Assembly (NCBI GenBank): GCA_009746045.1
Contig: RPFO01000084.1
Coordinates: 1,356,176 to 1,420,175 of the forward strand
Length of the DNA: 64,000 bases
Direction: 5' to 3'
DNA from: Mesostigma viride
Lineage: Eukaryota > Streptophyta > Mesostigmatophyceae > Mesostigmatales > Mesostigmataceae
The notes under the pieces were generated by a model. The model was not told where the DNA came from and did no database searches. It was given only the letters and a program-made list of their open reading frames with translations. The stretch's first letter is position 1, and the number at the start of each line of letters is the position of its first letter. Shown here one piece after another: positions 1 to 9,383 of this stretch. The position numbers and the translations under genes were made by a program.

Positions 1-2100
1 GTCAGCCAGTTTTTCAGCTGTCCAAGAGCGAGAAGAACGAGATCTGTGGTGAGTTGTGCGGCTGAGCATGGTTATGATTTCATAGTCCATGCTGCTTATA
101 AAAGTTTATTTCAACAGAATGCTTATTCCAAGTACTCGTCTTTTCCATTTCAAGGCAAGACTTTTCCATTTCAATGCATGTCCTTGTAGCTATACTTAAT
201 CCTTGTTTTATTAAATGGATCAAAATGTCTGAAGCTAACTCTCACTTTTCCTGTTGTTAGCTGTTTCTAGTTTGTTGCATGTTTAAGTGTTTTCCGTTAA
301 AAGATGTGGCTTAAATCTCACAGTTTGTGTTGCTATTTTATGTGGGCATGTTCTTTTATGCAGATCTTGAGAGGCACATCAACAAGTCCTTGCCAGACTG
401 CTTCACGGGAAACATCGTTGGGCTGCTGGCGCAGGGGAAGCCAGAGCACAAGGCCAAGACCCACGATAAGATTGTTTATTGGTGCAAGTATCTGCCGGTT
501 TTGCTGCGCGGTCGTTTGCATCCGCGCGCACGGAGCGCGTTCCTTGAAGCTTCCGCAGCCTGGGACTGTGCCTTCAGCGGCCGCAGGGGCAGCTCGATGA
601 AGTAGGGAAGATGATGGTGCGGTCAGCGGTGGCCATGGAGCGGGTGATACCCGCCAGTGAAATGTCCCGCTCCATGCATGCTGCAACACATTTGGCAGCC
701 CAGATATCTGAGCTCGGCCTTCCTGACGGTCGGAACATGGCCTGGGGTGAGCGTGAGATGCAGGCGGTCACAGCGGGCCATATGTCTAATGTAAATGTGG
801 AGAAGTCAATCCAGCGTTCATTCAACGAGTTCGAGGAGCTGACGTACCTGTCATACTTCATCCATGAGCAGACCGGGGTAAGTAATTTCTCACTGTATAT
901 GATTGTTTTGATTGTGATTTTTTTTTGTTCGGTTGAGTCGTTTGCAGTTTTGCTTGGTTTTTTCTTGCCATGCATCCTTTCTGATAGCATGTCTTCTTTT
1001 TCCCTCCATGCCTGGATGCATCTGATGTCACATTGTGCAGATTAAGAGCAAGTACTACATTTGGGATGTTTTGACCACCGACCCCTCGCGCATGGTTGAG
1101 CTGGGCCGCCGCCGACGCCAAAATCATTACCGCTTTTCTTCAGGCGAGCTTGAGGAGGTGCGGGCGCTGTTGGTGGGGGATGCACTGCAGCGCGCGACTT
1201 ACACCGATCCGGAGAAGAATGGTGACCAGGAGTACTGGTAAGCTCGCCCCTTGTTTTGGACATTTTCTTGACATTTGCTAGTTAAAGTTGATCAGGCTTT
1301 GCGGATGTGGACTCCATACGTTGTTTATTGCACAGTAGTCCAGCTGTTTGAGTGTTTTGGTGATGACAAGCTTTGCATTTTTGGCCCTCAAACTTAATTG
1401 TTGACCATAGTAACGCTGTTGTGTACCTGCTATTGTGCTTGCGTGCATGTTCTGTATGCAGGGCGCACTACTGCAAGGAGTTGGGTCACGTGCAGCATTG
1501 GGCTGCGTTGAACAAGGCGCCTCTGGTGCCTGAGCGCATCAAGGCAGCTGTGGCAGGCGTGCGAGACAAAGCGGATGAATTCGACAAAGTGCGTATGTAT
1601 GGGTTCAACTATCGCACGGAGCACGCTGATCGCACGCAAGCTCGGCGGCACCAAAATTCTGGCATCGCGTACCACCAGCCTGATGGCGCGTTGCAGTTTG
1701 GGCACATAACACACATTTTGCAAACTGCCCTAGCATCGCCCATGCCAGCATGGGGATCGCAGTTGGTGCTGCATGAGGGTTGAGCTTTTCGACCCTGGTC
1801 ATGTCGCTCACCTTCCTAGTGAGAGGTTGATTGTGATCAGCAGTGCCGACGCCCCACGTAGCCCCAAGTTTGTTTTGCCAACATCGGTCAGTTCATGCAG
1901 TGGGGTATGTGGTCGACAAGTCGTTTGCGCCTGAAATGGTGGTGATTCCAGCCAAGCTGCCGTGGAACATGGTCAATGACGCGCAGGGCCCTTTGAGTAA
2001 TGTTGTGACGCGCTCCCTCGAGGCTGATTGGGATCCTCTGCCTGTGCTTGATATCCCTGATGATGAGGTGCCGGCGGAGACTGTCGAGAAGACGATGACG

Positions 2101-2157
2101 AAGAAGAAGAAGAAGAAGAAGAAGAAGAAGAAGAAGAAGAAGAAGAAGAAGAAGAAG
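2101..2157 (+). repeat. (AAG)19 microsatellite coding poly-lysine
   Basis: Nineteen uninterrupted AAG triplets lie in frame near the C terminus of the CACTA-1 transposase and give a run of lysines. The second CACTA copy at 40629-40987 lacks it, so it is probably a replication-slippage expansion and not a conserved domain. Confidence 0.95.
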
Positions 2158-2360
2158 GCGGGTCAAACCAAAGCACCCAAGCCACCCCTTGGCAAGGGCA
2201 AGGCACCTGCAGCGCCAAGGGCTTGGCCAGGCACAAAGCGCAAGGGGACTTATGCCCCGGAGGCAGGTCCAAGTTCTGCTCCAGCAGCGGTGCCACCACA
2301 ATCTGTGGGAACGCGGTCGAGTGGGAGACTGCGTGCTGATGTGAACTATAGGGAGACAGA

Positions 2361-2667
2361 ACAAGTCTCGCGTGCAGACACCTGTGTAGTACTCCTACAC
2401 ACAGATCTCGAGTGAATTATCTAGTACCAAATCCGAAAGGCTTGCATCACTCCCCGGAAAGGAGAACTTTTGCGGATGACTGTAGGTGTAAGTTGGCGAT
2501 GCCCTATAGGATCCGGAGACGTCCGTCCTATAGTCAGCGAAAGTTGGTGCGAGAGGTCCCCAGTTCGATTCCGGTCGGATTCATTTGCAGATCGCGTTTT
2601 TCCGCGTTTTCCGCGGACCGGCACTGAACGCAAATGGTTTTCACCTTTGCGGCGTGCCTGATCAGAA
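2361..2667 (+). mobile_element. SINE-like insertion with tRNA-like core
   Basis: This 307-base segment interrupts the transposase C terminus and is absent from the CACTA-2 copy. It is flanked by a 14-base direct duplication, TATAGGGAGACAGA, at 2347-2360 and 2668-2681, as expected for retroposition. Removing it rejoins VNYRE to an acidic tail that matches the CACTA-2 ending. Inside, AGTTCGATTCC (2562-2572) fits the Pol III box B, and the preceding TGCGAGAGGTCCCC resembles the 3' half of proline tRNAs. No convincing box A or full cloverleaf was found. Its last 22 bases resemble sequence at 2811 and 3155, so template switching is an alternative origin. Confidence 0.5.
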
Positions 2668-2806
2668 TATAGGGAGACAGATGATGAGAATACTGATGAG
2701 GATGATGGGTATCAAACCAGTGATGAGTCTGAGGAAGACTTTTGATTTTTGGCATACGGCTGCACACAACGCTATTGTTTCAGTGGTTATTTTGCACCTT
2801 CCAGAG

Positions 2807-3494
2807 CATATTTGCGGCGTGCCAAATCAGAATATAATTTTAATAAAGTTTGCAATGCTCGTTTCGCTGTGATGGTTTTCTTGGGACTTGTGTTTTTCTC
2901 CGTTTTTAGGGTCCTTGTGTTTTTCTCAGTTTTTTGGGTCCTTGTGATATTCTCAGTTTTCTCGGGTCGTTGGGTTTCCCTGAGAATATTGGACCTGAGA
3001 ATATTGAGAATATATTCTCAGCTTTTTTCAGTCATTCTCAGGCAAATTCTCAATTATTCTCGCAAAACTGAGAATATTGAGAAAAAACTGAGAATTATTC
3101 TCATTTATTCTCATTTATTCTCAGTAATTCTCAATATTCTCAGAAAAATTCATATTTGCGGCGTGCCAAATCAGAATATAGTTTAATAAAGTTTGCAATG
3201 CTCGTTTCGCTGTGATGGTTTTCTTGGGACTTGTGTTTTTCTCCGTTTTTTGGGTCCTTGTGTTTTTCTCAGTTTTTTGGGTCCTTGTGATATTCTCAGT
3301 TTTCTCGGGTCGTTGGGTTTCCCTGAGAATATTGGACCTGAGAATATTGAGAATATATTCTCAGCTTTTTTCAGTCATTCTCAGGCAAATTCTCAATTAT
3401 TCTCACAAAACTGAGAATATTGAGAAAAAACTGAGAATTATTCTCATTTATTCTCATTTACTCTCAGTAATTCTCAGTTATTCTCAATATTCTC
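2807..3494 (+). repeat. Two tandem 344-base units in the CACTA-1 3' region
   Basis: Unit 1 (2807-3150) and unit 2 (3151-3494) both begin CATATTTGCGGCGTGCCAAA and continue nearly identically through an AATAAA-like stretch, a GTTTTCTTGGGAC segment and a TTCTCA-rich block. This is a local tandem duplication of the 3' untranslated and subterminal part of the element. Confidence 0.88.
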
Positions 3495-3570
3495 AGAAAA
3501 ATTCTCAAAAATTCTCAGATATTCTCAATTTTTTGTTGATTTTTGAGAATATTGAGAATTTTTTGAGAAT
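2950..3570. repeat. TTCTCA/TGAGAA subterminal repeat cluster of CACTA-1
   Basis: Dozens of TTCTCA words occur in both orientations, forming many short palindromes. CACTA elements carry arrays of short subterminal motifs bound by their accessory protein (TnpA in maize En/Spm; family knowledge). The same kind of cluster, as TTCTCAC, precedes the TAGTG end of CACTA-2 at 41100-41418, which supports the role here. Binding is inferred. Confidence 0.7.
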
Positions 3571-4015
3571 AATTAATTAATTATCAACATCACTCCGTTG
3601 GGAGTCAATGTAGCACATATCCCTGAGAAGGGGCATATGGCTTTTGATACATCCTAGGCTACTTCATGCAAGGGTGGGAATGTAAGCAACACTTGCTCTA
3701 GGTGCCGCAAGGGCACCTGCACCACCATGCTGTCTCAGGTTCAACCCAGCGAAGGGGATCCTGGCACGGGGGAGGAAGATCATCATGGCTATACAAGGGC
3801 TAGGGCATGGCTTCTCGACAGAGAGCATCTCTCTGCATGGCATAGCATGGCTAAATTCTTAATGCAACATCCATGGGGTTCCCATTATAGGCATGGCTTG
3901 GCTAAATTCTAAAGGCAACATCCATGGGGGCCATTATGGGCGCACATGCGCGTGGGCCACATGCTAGGCTAAGCCTTACTAATCTACACTACTGGTATAT
4001 ATATTCCTAGTCTGA

Positions 4016-5156
4016 CTCGTGCCGCCCGGCTGGCCCCAGCAGCCTTTTTGGGCTCCGTCGCTCAGTCGTGGGCGGAAAGCTGCCGGCTCCTGCCCCTTTT
4101 GGCAACGGCAGCGCCTGACCTCCTGGACCCCAGCAGCCCTTTGCCCTTCGTCACTGCCATCCAGGAGGCCTATGCTGAGATCCAGCAGGCCTGTTCTCCC
4201 GTCCGTGCCGCTCAGGCGGTACAGCGCCACCTCCCTCGCGGCACTCCCTCGGTCGCCTCCGTTCAATCTCCCGCCGCATTCCCTGCTCGCGTCATCGATA
4301 AACACCAGAAAACCTACGCGGGTATTCTGCACACGGCTGATTGGATTGCTCTTTTCGCGGACCTCAACGCTCAGGGACGTGCGTGGCTGTTCTCGCTTTC
4401 CTTGCGGAGTGTGGGCTCGGCGTACCTTCGTGCTCTTCCCATGGCCCCCCATTCGCCTTGGCTCCCAGCCACTACTCGGTGGCGCTCCGGCACCAGCTAT
4501 TTGCCCCGCAGCCTCTTGTTCCGGCCGGGCGGCCTTGTGGTAGCTGTGGGCAGCCGCTGGATCCCACGGGGACTCACTACCTTGCCTGCATGGGGGGCCA
4601 ACAGAATCAGAATTGGTATTTGTATTTGCACACTGTCCTCCTGACGGTGGTGCTCGCCATGATTCGGTCGGTTTTCCCCCACGCGAACATCCGGTCCGAG
4701 GATGCGGATGGCGCTGCCTTCTATTCCCCCAACCACCGGCCTGACATCGTGGTGCTGGACTTTGAGGGGGGTGGCCGGCATCTGCTTATTGACGTTTCGG
4801 TGGCGCGGCCCTTGGCTCTTAGCCACGTGGCTGGGGCCTCCCTCACGGCAGGTTACACGGCGGACCGGGCGGAGCGGGCCAAGCTCCTGGCCTACGGCGA
4901 CGTCGGGCACCATCGTGTGGTGCCCTTTGTCCTGGAGGAGTTTGGGGCCATGGGGCCCCTGACCTCCGCCTTCGTCAAGGAGTGTTGCCGGCTCCGGGAG
5001 GACCGGCTGGACCTGGAGGGCCAGCGGGCCCCATGGTCGGCGCGGACCTGGACGTCATATTGGCGTCAGCGCTTGTCGGTGGCGCTGACTCGGGCCATGG
5101 CTGACATCATGCTCCGCCGTACGCGGGCTGATTTTGCGGTGCAGCAGGGCTATTAG
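4016..5156 (+). pseudogene. LINE ORF2 C-terminal fragment (zinc knuckle and restriction-like endonuclease)
   Basis: The fragment starts after the polymerase domain (LTRAARLAPAAFLGS...) and keeps the CX2CX8HX4C zinc motif and the endonuclease motif RPDIVVLD...LLIDVSV. Relative to LINE-C it has lost one C in a homopolymer near 4447, which shifts the frame, and lacks one codon near 4117. It is a dead fragment and useful mainly for dating against LINE-C. Confidence 0.8.
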
Positions 5157-5292
5157 GTTCCTCCCGTTAGGCGTTTCCATTGGTCTTATCGTAGTATAGA
5201 GCTTTGACATGGCTCTGTATATAGGTTTATAGCTGGGCGTTTGCTTTGGTTTGAGTGATTTCACTCTGCTGTAAGTAATTATATTTTTAATA
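4016..5292 (+). mobile_element. LINE-A, 5'-truncated copy of the RLE-type LINE
   Basis: The copy is nearly identical to the 3' 1.28 kb of LINE-C (7977-9257). It is flanked by a 20-base duplication (3996-4015 and 5293-5312; TATATATATTCC then TAGTCTGA), the mark of target-primed reverse transcription. The 3' end has a GAGTG-ATTT-CACTC hairpin and the tail TAAGTAATTATATTTTTAA. The target is the AT-rich 3' part of the H1 retroposon. Confidence 0.85.
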
Positions 5293-5343
5293 TATATATA
5301 TTCCTAGTCTGAGGTGGCAGGAGGGGGCTGCCAGGGCTTGTGG

Positions 5344-6034
5344 TCAACGTGGATGACCGCCCCCTCCAGTATACCGGCTTCCCCTTGCGCTCTGCCGGAG
5401 CTGAAGGTAGGTCGGCCATAGCTCGCGTCGCCGCTGTTGCTGGGCCAGGGTCAAGTCGTCGTCCAGCGTGAAGCGAGTCTCCGAGAGCTTCTTGCGGCAT
5501 TTAAGGAACGCCAGCTTGTCCGCCATGTACTTAAAGGTGAGGAGCACGGGTGCCGGGCCAGCCTTCCCCCGCGCGCGGGGGAGGCGGACAGCCGACATGT
5601 CCAGCTCACCAGTGAGTAACATGGGGGCAAGAATGGCGCGCTTAAATGCCTCAAGGAGGCTCGTGGAGGTCTCACCTGCCTGCTGGTCGAAGTGCTTGAC
5701 GATGACATTGTGGCTGCGCCGGGCGATGTCGGCTTCCTCGCGAAGGTCGAGGGCTTGTTGCTTGAGTTGTGCCGAGATGGTGGAGGTGGTGGAGGTGGTG
5801 TGCTGCTTAAGCAAGTCCGCCCAGGTGGAGGGAGCATCGCCGGCCGGGCCAGCAGGCGCCGGCTGGGCGGCGATGTCCTTCACCGCCTGGGCGGTGAGGC
5901 CGGCGGTGTCATGCAAGCTCTCAAGGGCGTTGGCGGTGGCTTGAAGGCGTTGGTCGATGTCGAGGAGCTGGGCTTTGATGTCGGCAGTGGAGGCGGAAAT
6001 GGCAGTGGAGGTGGATGCGGCGGCGGTGGAAATG
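5344..6034 (-). CDS. LINE ORF1-like protein, N-terminally truncated
   Basis: One frame is open from the junction at 6034 to the stop at 5344, about 230 codons without an obvious start. The N-terminal half is rich in Ala, Thr, Ser, Gln and Leu with heptad-like spacing (KAQLLDIDQRLQATANALES), suggesting a coiled coil. The C-terminal part (YMADKLAFLKCRKKL, then RRRELWPTYLQLRQ) resembles the tail of LINE ORF1 RNA-binding proteins. Such proteins bind element RNA in a retroposition particle (family knowledge). It runs opposite to the adjacent LINE-A. No reverse transcriptase follows it, so it looks like an ORF1-only derivative. Confidence 0.5.
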
Positions 6035-6077
6035 TTGAGAATAATCTGAGAATAAATTCTCAGCCGAGTTCCTAGTG
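6035..6077 (+). repeat. 3' terminal segment of CACTA-1
   Basis: After the nested insertion, TTGAGAAT-ATCTGAGAAT-type words resume and end CAGCCGAGTTCCTAGTG. The end matches 41407-41418 (TGAGTTCCTAGTG), so the terminal inverted repeat should begin CACTAGGAACTC at the missing left end. Bases 6078-6186 beyond it hold nothing recognisable. Confidence 0.65.
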
Positions 6078-6236
6078 TAACAGTGGCTGAGCTATATACC
6101 CCTGCATGGCTGAAATTTCATGGCCGGAGTCAAAAGTTGTGAGCATTCTTGTATATTGCATTCCGTCACCGCATTTTTTCCGCATTTGGTCATTAATTAA
6201 TTAATTACTAACATAACTCCGTTGGGAGTATATATG

Positions 6237-6452
6237 CGGCGCTGACTCGGGCCATGGCTGACATCATGCTCCGCCGTACGCGGGCCGACTTTGCGGTGCA
6301 GCAGGGCTATTAGGTTCCTCCCGTTAGGCGTTTCCATTGGTCTTATCGTAGTATAGAGCTTTGACATGGCTCTGAACATAGGTTTATAGCTGGGCGTTTG
6401 CTTTGGTTTGAGTGATTTCACTCTGCATGCTGTAAGTAATTATATTTTTAAA
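6237..6452 (+). mobile_element. LINE-B, 216-base 3' stub of the RLE-type LINE
   Basis: It corresponds to the last 216 bases of LINE-A/C, from the final 20 codons of ORF2 through the GAGTG hairpin and AT tail. An 8-base duplication TATATATG flanks it at 6229-6236 and 6453-6460. Severe 5' truncation is typical of aborted reverse transcription. Confidence 0.8.
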
Positions 6453-6466
6453 TATATATGTAGCAC

Positions 6467-9257
6467 TGTGGGGGGACTGTGAGGGGCTGTTTGGCGTGCC
6501 GCCCCCGCGCACGGCCCGGCTGTCGGGGGAGGTCAACTTCGAGCGGGTTGCCGCCGACGTCATCCGCCTCGTCCGCGAGGGGCAGCTCAGCCGGGCCATG
6601 ACCCGCTTGGAAATGGCCAAGCTGGCCCCCGCCAATGCGGCTACTACCCTGGCGGCCTTGGAGGCTCTTCACCCTGCGGAGCCCGGATTCCAGCTGCCCG
6701 TGCCGGACCCCCTGCCGGCCCCCCTCCGGCTGGACCGCGACTGCTTCCTGGAGGTGATGCGTGCGGTCCCGCGGGCTTCCTCTACCGGGCCGTCGGGCTG
6801 GCGCTACGAGCACTTGGAGGTCCTGGTGGGGCATGGGGGCGAGGACATTCTCTTTGACACCCTCATTGACCTGGCGGCTGGTCGCGTTCCTCCCGCTGCG
6901 CGCGAGTGGTTAGCGGGCGCTCGCCTCCTCGGCTCTGCTCAAGGGTGTCTTGCCCCCCCCCGAGGGCAAGGTGCGCCCGATCGCCTGCGGTGAGGTGCTC
7001 CGCCAGCTCGTGGGCAAAGTGATCTGCCGCCAAAAGGCGCCCGAGCTCCGTGCCTTTTTCTGCCCGCCCCTCGCAGCGGGTGAGACCCCGGTGGCGGCCC
7101 AGCTGGGGGTGACGACTCCAGGCGGGGCGGATATCCTCATCCATTCGGTGCAGGCCTACCTCGAGGCCCACCCCACCCACGCTGTCGTCAAGGTCGACTG
7201 CCACAACGCGTTCAACAGTCTGTCCCGCGCCAGCATGTTTGCGGCAGTCATGGAGTCCTTCGAGGACTTGTACGCTTGGACAGCCGTGTGCTACGGCCAG
7301 CCCGGCCAACTGGTTCACATCATGGAGGACGGCACTCGCGGCGGCCTGCTGTCGCGGTCGGGCACCCAGCAAGGGGACCCCCTGGGACCCCTGTACTTTG
7401 CCGCCCCTCTCCAGGGTTGCCTCCAAGCGGTCCATGCTGCCCACCCGGCGGTCGCTATTCAGGCCTACTTGGATGATATCTACCTTCTGGGCCCTGTGCC
7501 GGACACCACCGCGGCTCTGCTGGCACTGCAGACCGCGGTGGCCGACATCAACCTCCAGTTGACCCTGGCCAAGTGCGCGGTGTACTCGCCCCAAGGTGAT
7601 TGCTCTGGCTTTCCGCCCCAGCTCTTGGGCCGGGACGAGCGCCTCCATGGGTTGGATGTCCTCGGCGTTCCGGTTGGCGACCCCGAGTTTGTCATCGATG
7701 CTCTGCGGGCCGCCCTTGAGGCACGCACTGAGGAGGTACTGCCCTTGATTGCGCGCCTTCATGATTCGCAGACCAAGGGTCTGCTTCTGTGGTTTTGCGC
7801 TCACCCTCGCGTCGTTCACTGGCTCCGGGGCGCTCTTCCGGCTCAGGTCCGGCTGGCCGCCGAGGGCCACGACGAACGCATCCAGTCGGCCTTGGCGCAG
7901 CTGGTCCCGGGCCCCGACCTCCCGCCACATGCTATTCGCATTGCCTCCCTGCCTGCACGGATGGGTGGCTGTGGTCTGACTCGTGCCGCCCGGCTGGCCC
8001 CAGCAGCATTTTTGGGCTCCGTCGCTCAGTCGTGGGCGGAAAGCTGCCGGCTCCTGCCCCTTTTGGCAACGGCAGCGCCTGACGGCCTCCTGGACCCTAG
8101 CAGCCCTTTGCCCTTCGTCACCGCCATCCAGGAGGCCTATGCTGAGATCCAGCAGGCCTGTTCTCCCGTCCGTGCCGCTCAGGCGGTACAGCGCCACCTC
8201 CCTCGCGGCACTCCCTCGGTCGCCTCCGTTCAATCTCCCGCCGCATTCCCTGCTCGCGTCATCAATAAACACCAGAAAACCTACGCGGGTATTCTGCACA
8301 CGGCTGATTGGATTGCTCTTTTCGCGGACCTCAACGCTCAGGGACGTGCGTGGCTGTTCTCGCTTTCCTTGCGGAGTGTGGGCTCGGCGTACCTTCGTGC
8401 TCTTCCCATGGCCCCCCCATTCGCCTTGGCTCCCAGCCACTACTCGGTGGCGCTCCGGCACCAGCTATTTGCCCCGCAGCCTCTTGTTCCGGCCGGGCGG
8501 CCTTGTGGTAGCTGTGGGCAGCCGCTGGATCCCACGGGGACTCACTACCTTGCCTGCATGGGGGGCCAACAGAATCAGAATTGGTATTTGTATTTGCACA
8601 CTGTCCTCCTGACGGTGGTGCTCGCCATGATTCGGTCGGTTTTCCCCCACGCGAACATCCGGTCCGAGGATGCGGATGGCGCTGCCTTCTATTCCCCCAA
8701 CCACCGGCCTGACAACGTGGTGCTGGACTTTGAGGGGGGTGGCCGGCATCTGCTTATTGACGTTTCGGTGGCGCGGCCCTTGGCTCTTAGCCACGTGGCT
8801 GGGGCCTCCCTCACGGCAGGTTACACGGCGGACCGGGCGGAGCGGGCCAAGCTCCTGGCCTACGGCGACGTCGGGCACCATCGTGTGGTGCCCTTTGTCC
8901 TGGAGGCGTTTGGGGCCATGGGGCCCCTGACCTCCGCCTTCTTCAAGGAGTGTTGCCGGCTCCGGGAGGACCGGCTGGACCTGGAGGGCCAGCGGGCCCC
9001 ATGGTCGGCGCGGACCTGGACGTCATATTGGCGTCAGCGCTTGTCGGTGGCGCTGACTCGGGCCATGGCTGACATCATGCTCCGCCGTACGCGGGCTGAT
9101 TTTGTGGTGCAGCAGGGCTATTAGGTTCCTCCCGTTAGGCGTTTCCATTGGTCTTATGGTAGTATAGAGCTTTGACATGGCTCTGTATATAGGTTTATAG
9201 CTGGGCGTTTGCTTTGGTTTGAGTGATTTCACTCTGCTGTAAGTAATTATATTTTTA
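6467..9257 (+). mobile_element. LINE-C, longest copy of the RLE-type LINE
   Basis: This 2.79-kb copy is flanked by a 13-base duplication ATATATGTAGCAC at 6454-6466 and 9258-9270. It begins inside the ORF (5' truncated) and ends with the GAGTG-ATTT-CACTC hairpin and TAATTATATTTTTAA. It sits directly beside LINE-B in the same short retroposon and, like LINE-A and LINE-B, entered a TATATA site. Confidence 0.85.
6469..9124 (+). pseudogene. LINE ORF2: reverse transcriptase with C-terminal restriction-like endonuclease
   Basis: Retroposon polyprotein that reverse transcribes element RNA at a nicked target. Order seen: an N-terminal region (open to about 6920), a frameshift near 6925-6945 just before a nine-C run, then the polymerase (KVRPIACGEVLRQL; SGTQQGDPLGPL; catalytic YLDD at 7466-7477). 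After that come a thumb, a CX2CX8HX4C zinc motif at 8504-8557, and a PD-D endonuclease motif (RPDNVVLD..LLIDVSV) at 8705-8770. C-terminal zinc knuckle plus PD-(D/E)XK nuclease is the layout of R2/NeSL-type LINEs and not of APE-type ones. From 6950 the frame is intact for 724 codons to the stop at 9122. It is 5' truncated, so any N-terminal DNA-binding domain is missing. Confidence 0.82.
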
Positions 9258-9383
9258 ATATATGTAGCACATATCCCAGAGAAGGGGCATATGGCCTATA
9301 ATACATTCTGGGCTACTTCCTGCTTAAGGGTGGAATGTAAACAACACTTGCTCTAGGTGCACCAAGGGCACCTGCACCACCAT

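Larger units (their letters stand above)
1..2745 (+). pseudogene. CACTA Tnp2-type transposase (DUF4218 + DUF4216), frameshifted
   Basis: Cut-and-paste transposase, C-terminal half. Exons end at 48 and span 364-877, 1041-1237 and from 1462. All three introns (49-363, 878-1040, 1238-1461) are GT-AG and keep frame across the joins. Residues from 364 (LPDCF..NI, then KTHDKIVYWCKYLPVLLRG) and 590-875 (QLDEV..., HLAAQISELG, ending ELTYLSYF) follow the DUF4218 pattern of plant Tnp2. Residues about 1690-1970 (FGHITHIL, VELFDPG, FVLPTSV, VGYVVDKSF, MVVIPAKLPW) follow DUF4216. A lysine run and an acidic tail ending SEEDF close the protein. Frame changes near 575-590, 1770-1780 and 1890, plus an insertion at 2361-2667, make this copy unlikely to be functional. 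A paralogue lies at 40281-40987. Domain naming is by pattern recognition only. Confidence 0.68.
3571..6034 (-). mobile_element. ORF1-only, (TTAA)n-tailed retroposon (H1), interrupted by LINE-A
   Basis: Read on the minus strand, this insertion starts at about 6034 inside a LINE ORF1-like frame. It runs through 5313, resumes at 4015 after the LINE-A insertion, and ends with the hairpin ACTCC-CAAC-GGAGT and a TAATTAATT tail at 3571-3585. TTGAGAAT flanks both ends, although that word is common in the surrounding CACTA sequence. Without LINE-A it is about 1.17 kb, with an ORF1 but no reverse transcriptase, as in mammalian HAL1 derivatives. Joining the ORF1 part and the 3' part into one element is an inference. 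Confidence 0.45.
1..6077 (+). mobile_element. CACTA (En/Spm) element, right part (CACTA-1)
   Basis: A transposase gene (1-2745) is followed by a 3' region packed with TTCTCA/TGAGAA words and by a terminus at 6061-6077 reading CAGCCGAGTTCCTAGTG. TAGTG is the expected 3' end of CACTA elements (known for the family), and a second copy ends at 41418 with the same GAGTTCCTAGTG. The subterminal repeats stop at 3570 and resume at 6035 with TTGAGAAT on both sides, so 3571-6034 is read as a nested insertion. The left terminus lies outside the window, so the terminal inverted repeat and target duplication cannot be checked here. Confidence 0.72.
6187..9383 (-). mobile_element. (TTAA)n-tailed short retroposon H2, interrupted by LINE-B and LINE-C
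   Basis: The tail TTAATTAATTAATTA and the ACTCC-GTTG-GGAGT hairpin (6217-6229) begin a copy of the same short retroposon as H1 and H3. The copy resumes at 9271 (ATATCCCAGAGAAGGGG) after two LINE insertions and ends at a truncated CACCTGCACCACCA near 9383. Removing the LINEs gives one continuous copy collinear with 9384-9535. Only the 3' part of the retroposon is present. Confidence 0.65.

Noticed and set aside
2510..2580. A tRNA gene
   Set aside because: Only the 3' half is tRNA-like. The anticodon stem does not pair, the acceptor pairing is imperfect and there is no good box A, so it is treated as part of a SINE-like insertion.
2950..3570. CRISPR-like array (regular short repeats)
   Set aside because: The words are 6-7 bases, irregularly spaced, in both orientations and without unique spacers. 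They fit CACTA subterminal repeats, and the genome is eukaryotic.
6863..8461. A 532-codon minus-strand frame opposite LINE-C
   Set aside because: It is an antisense shadow of the GC-rich ORF2, which carries all RT and endonuclease motifs on the plus strand, and it repeats as a shadow opposite LINE-A.
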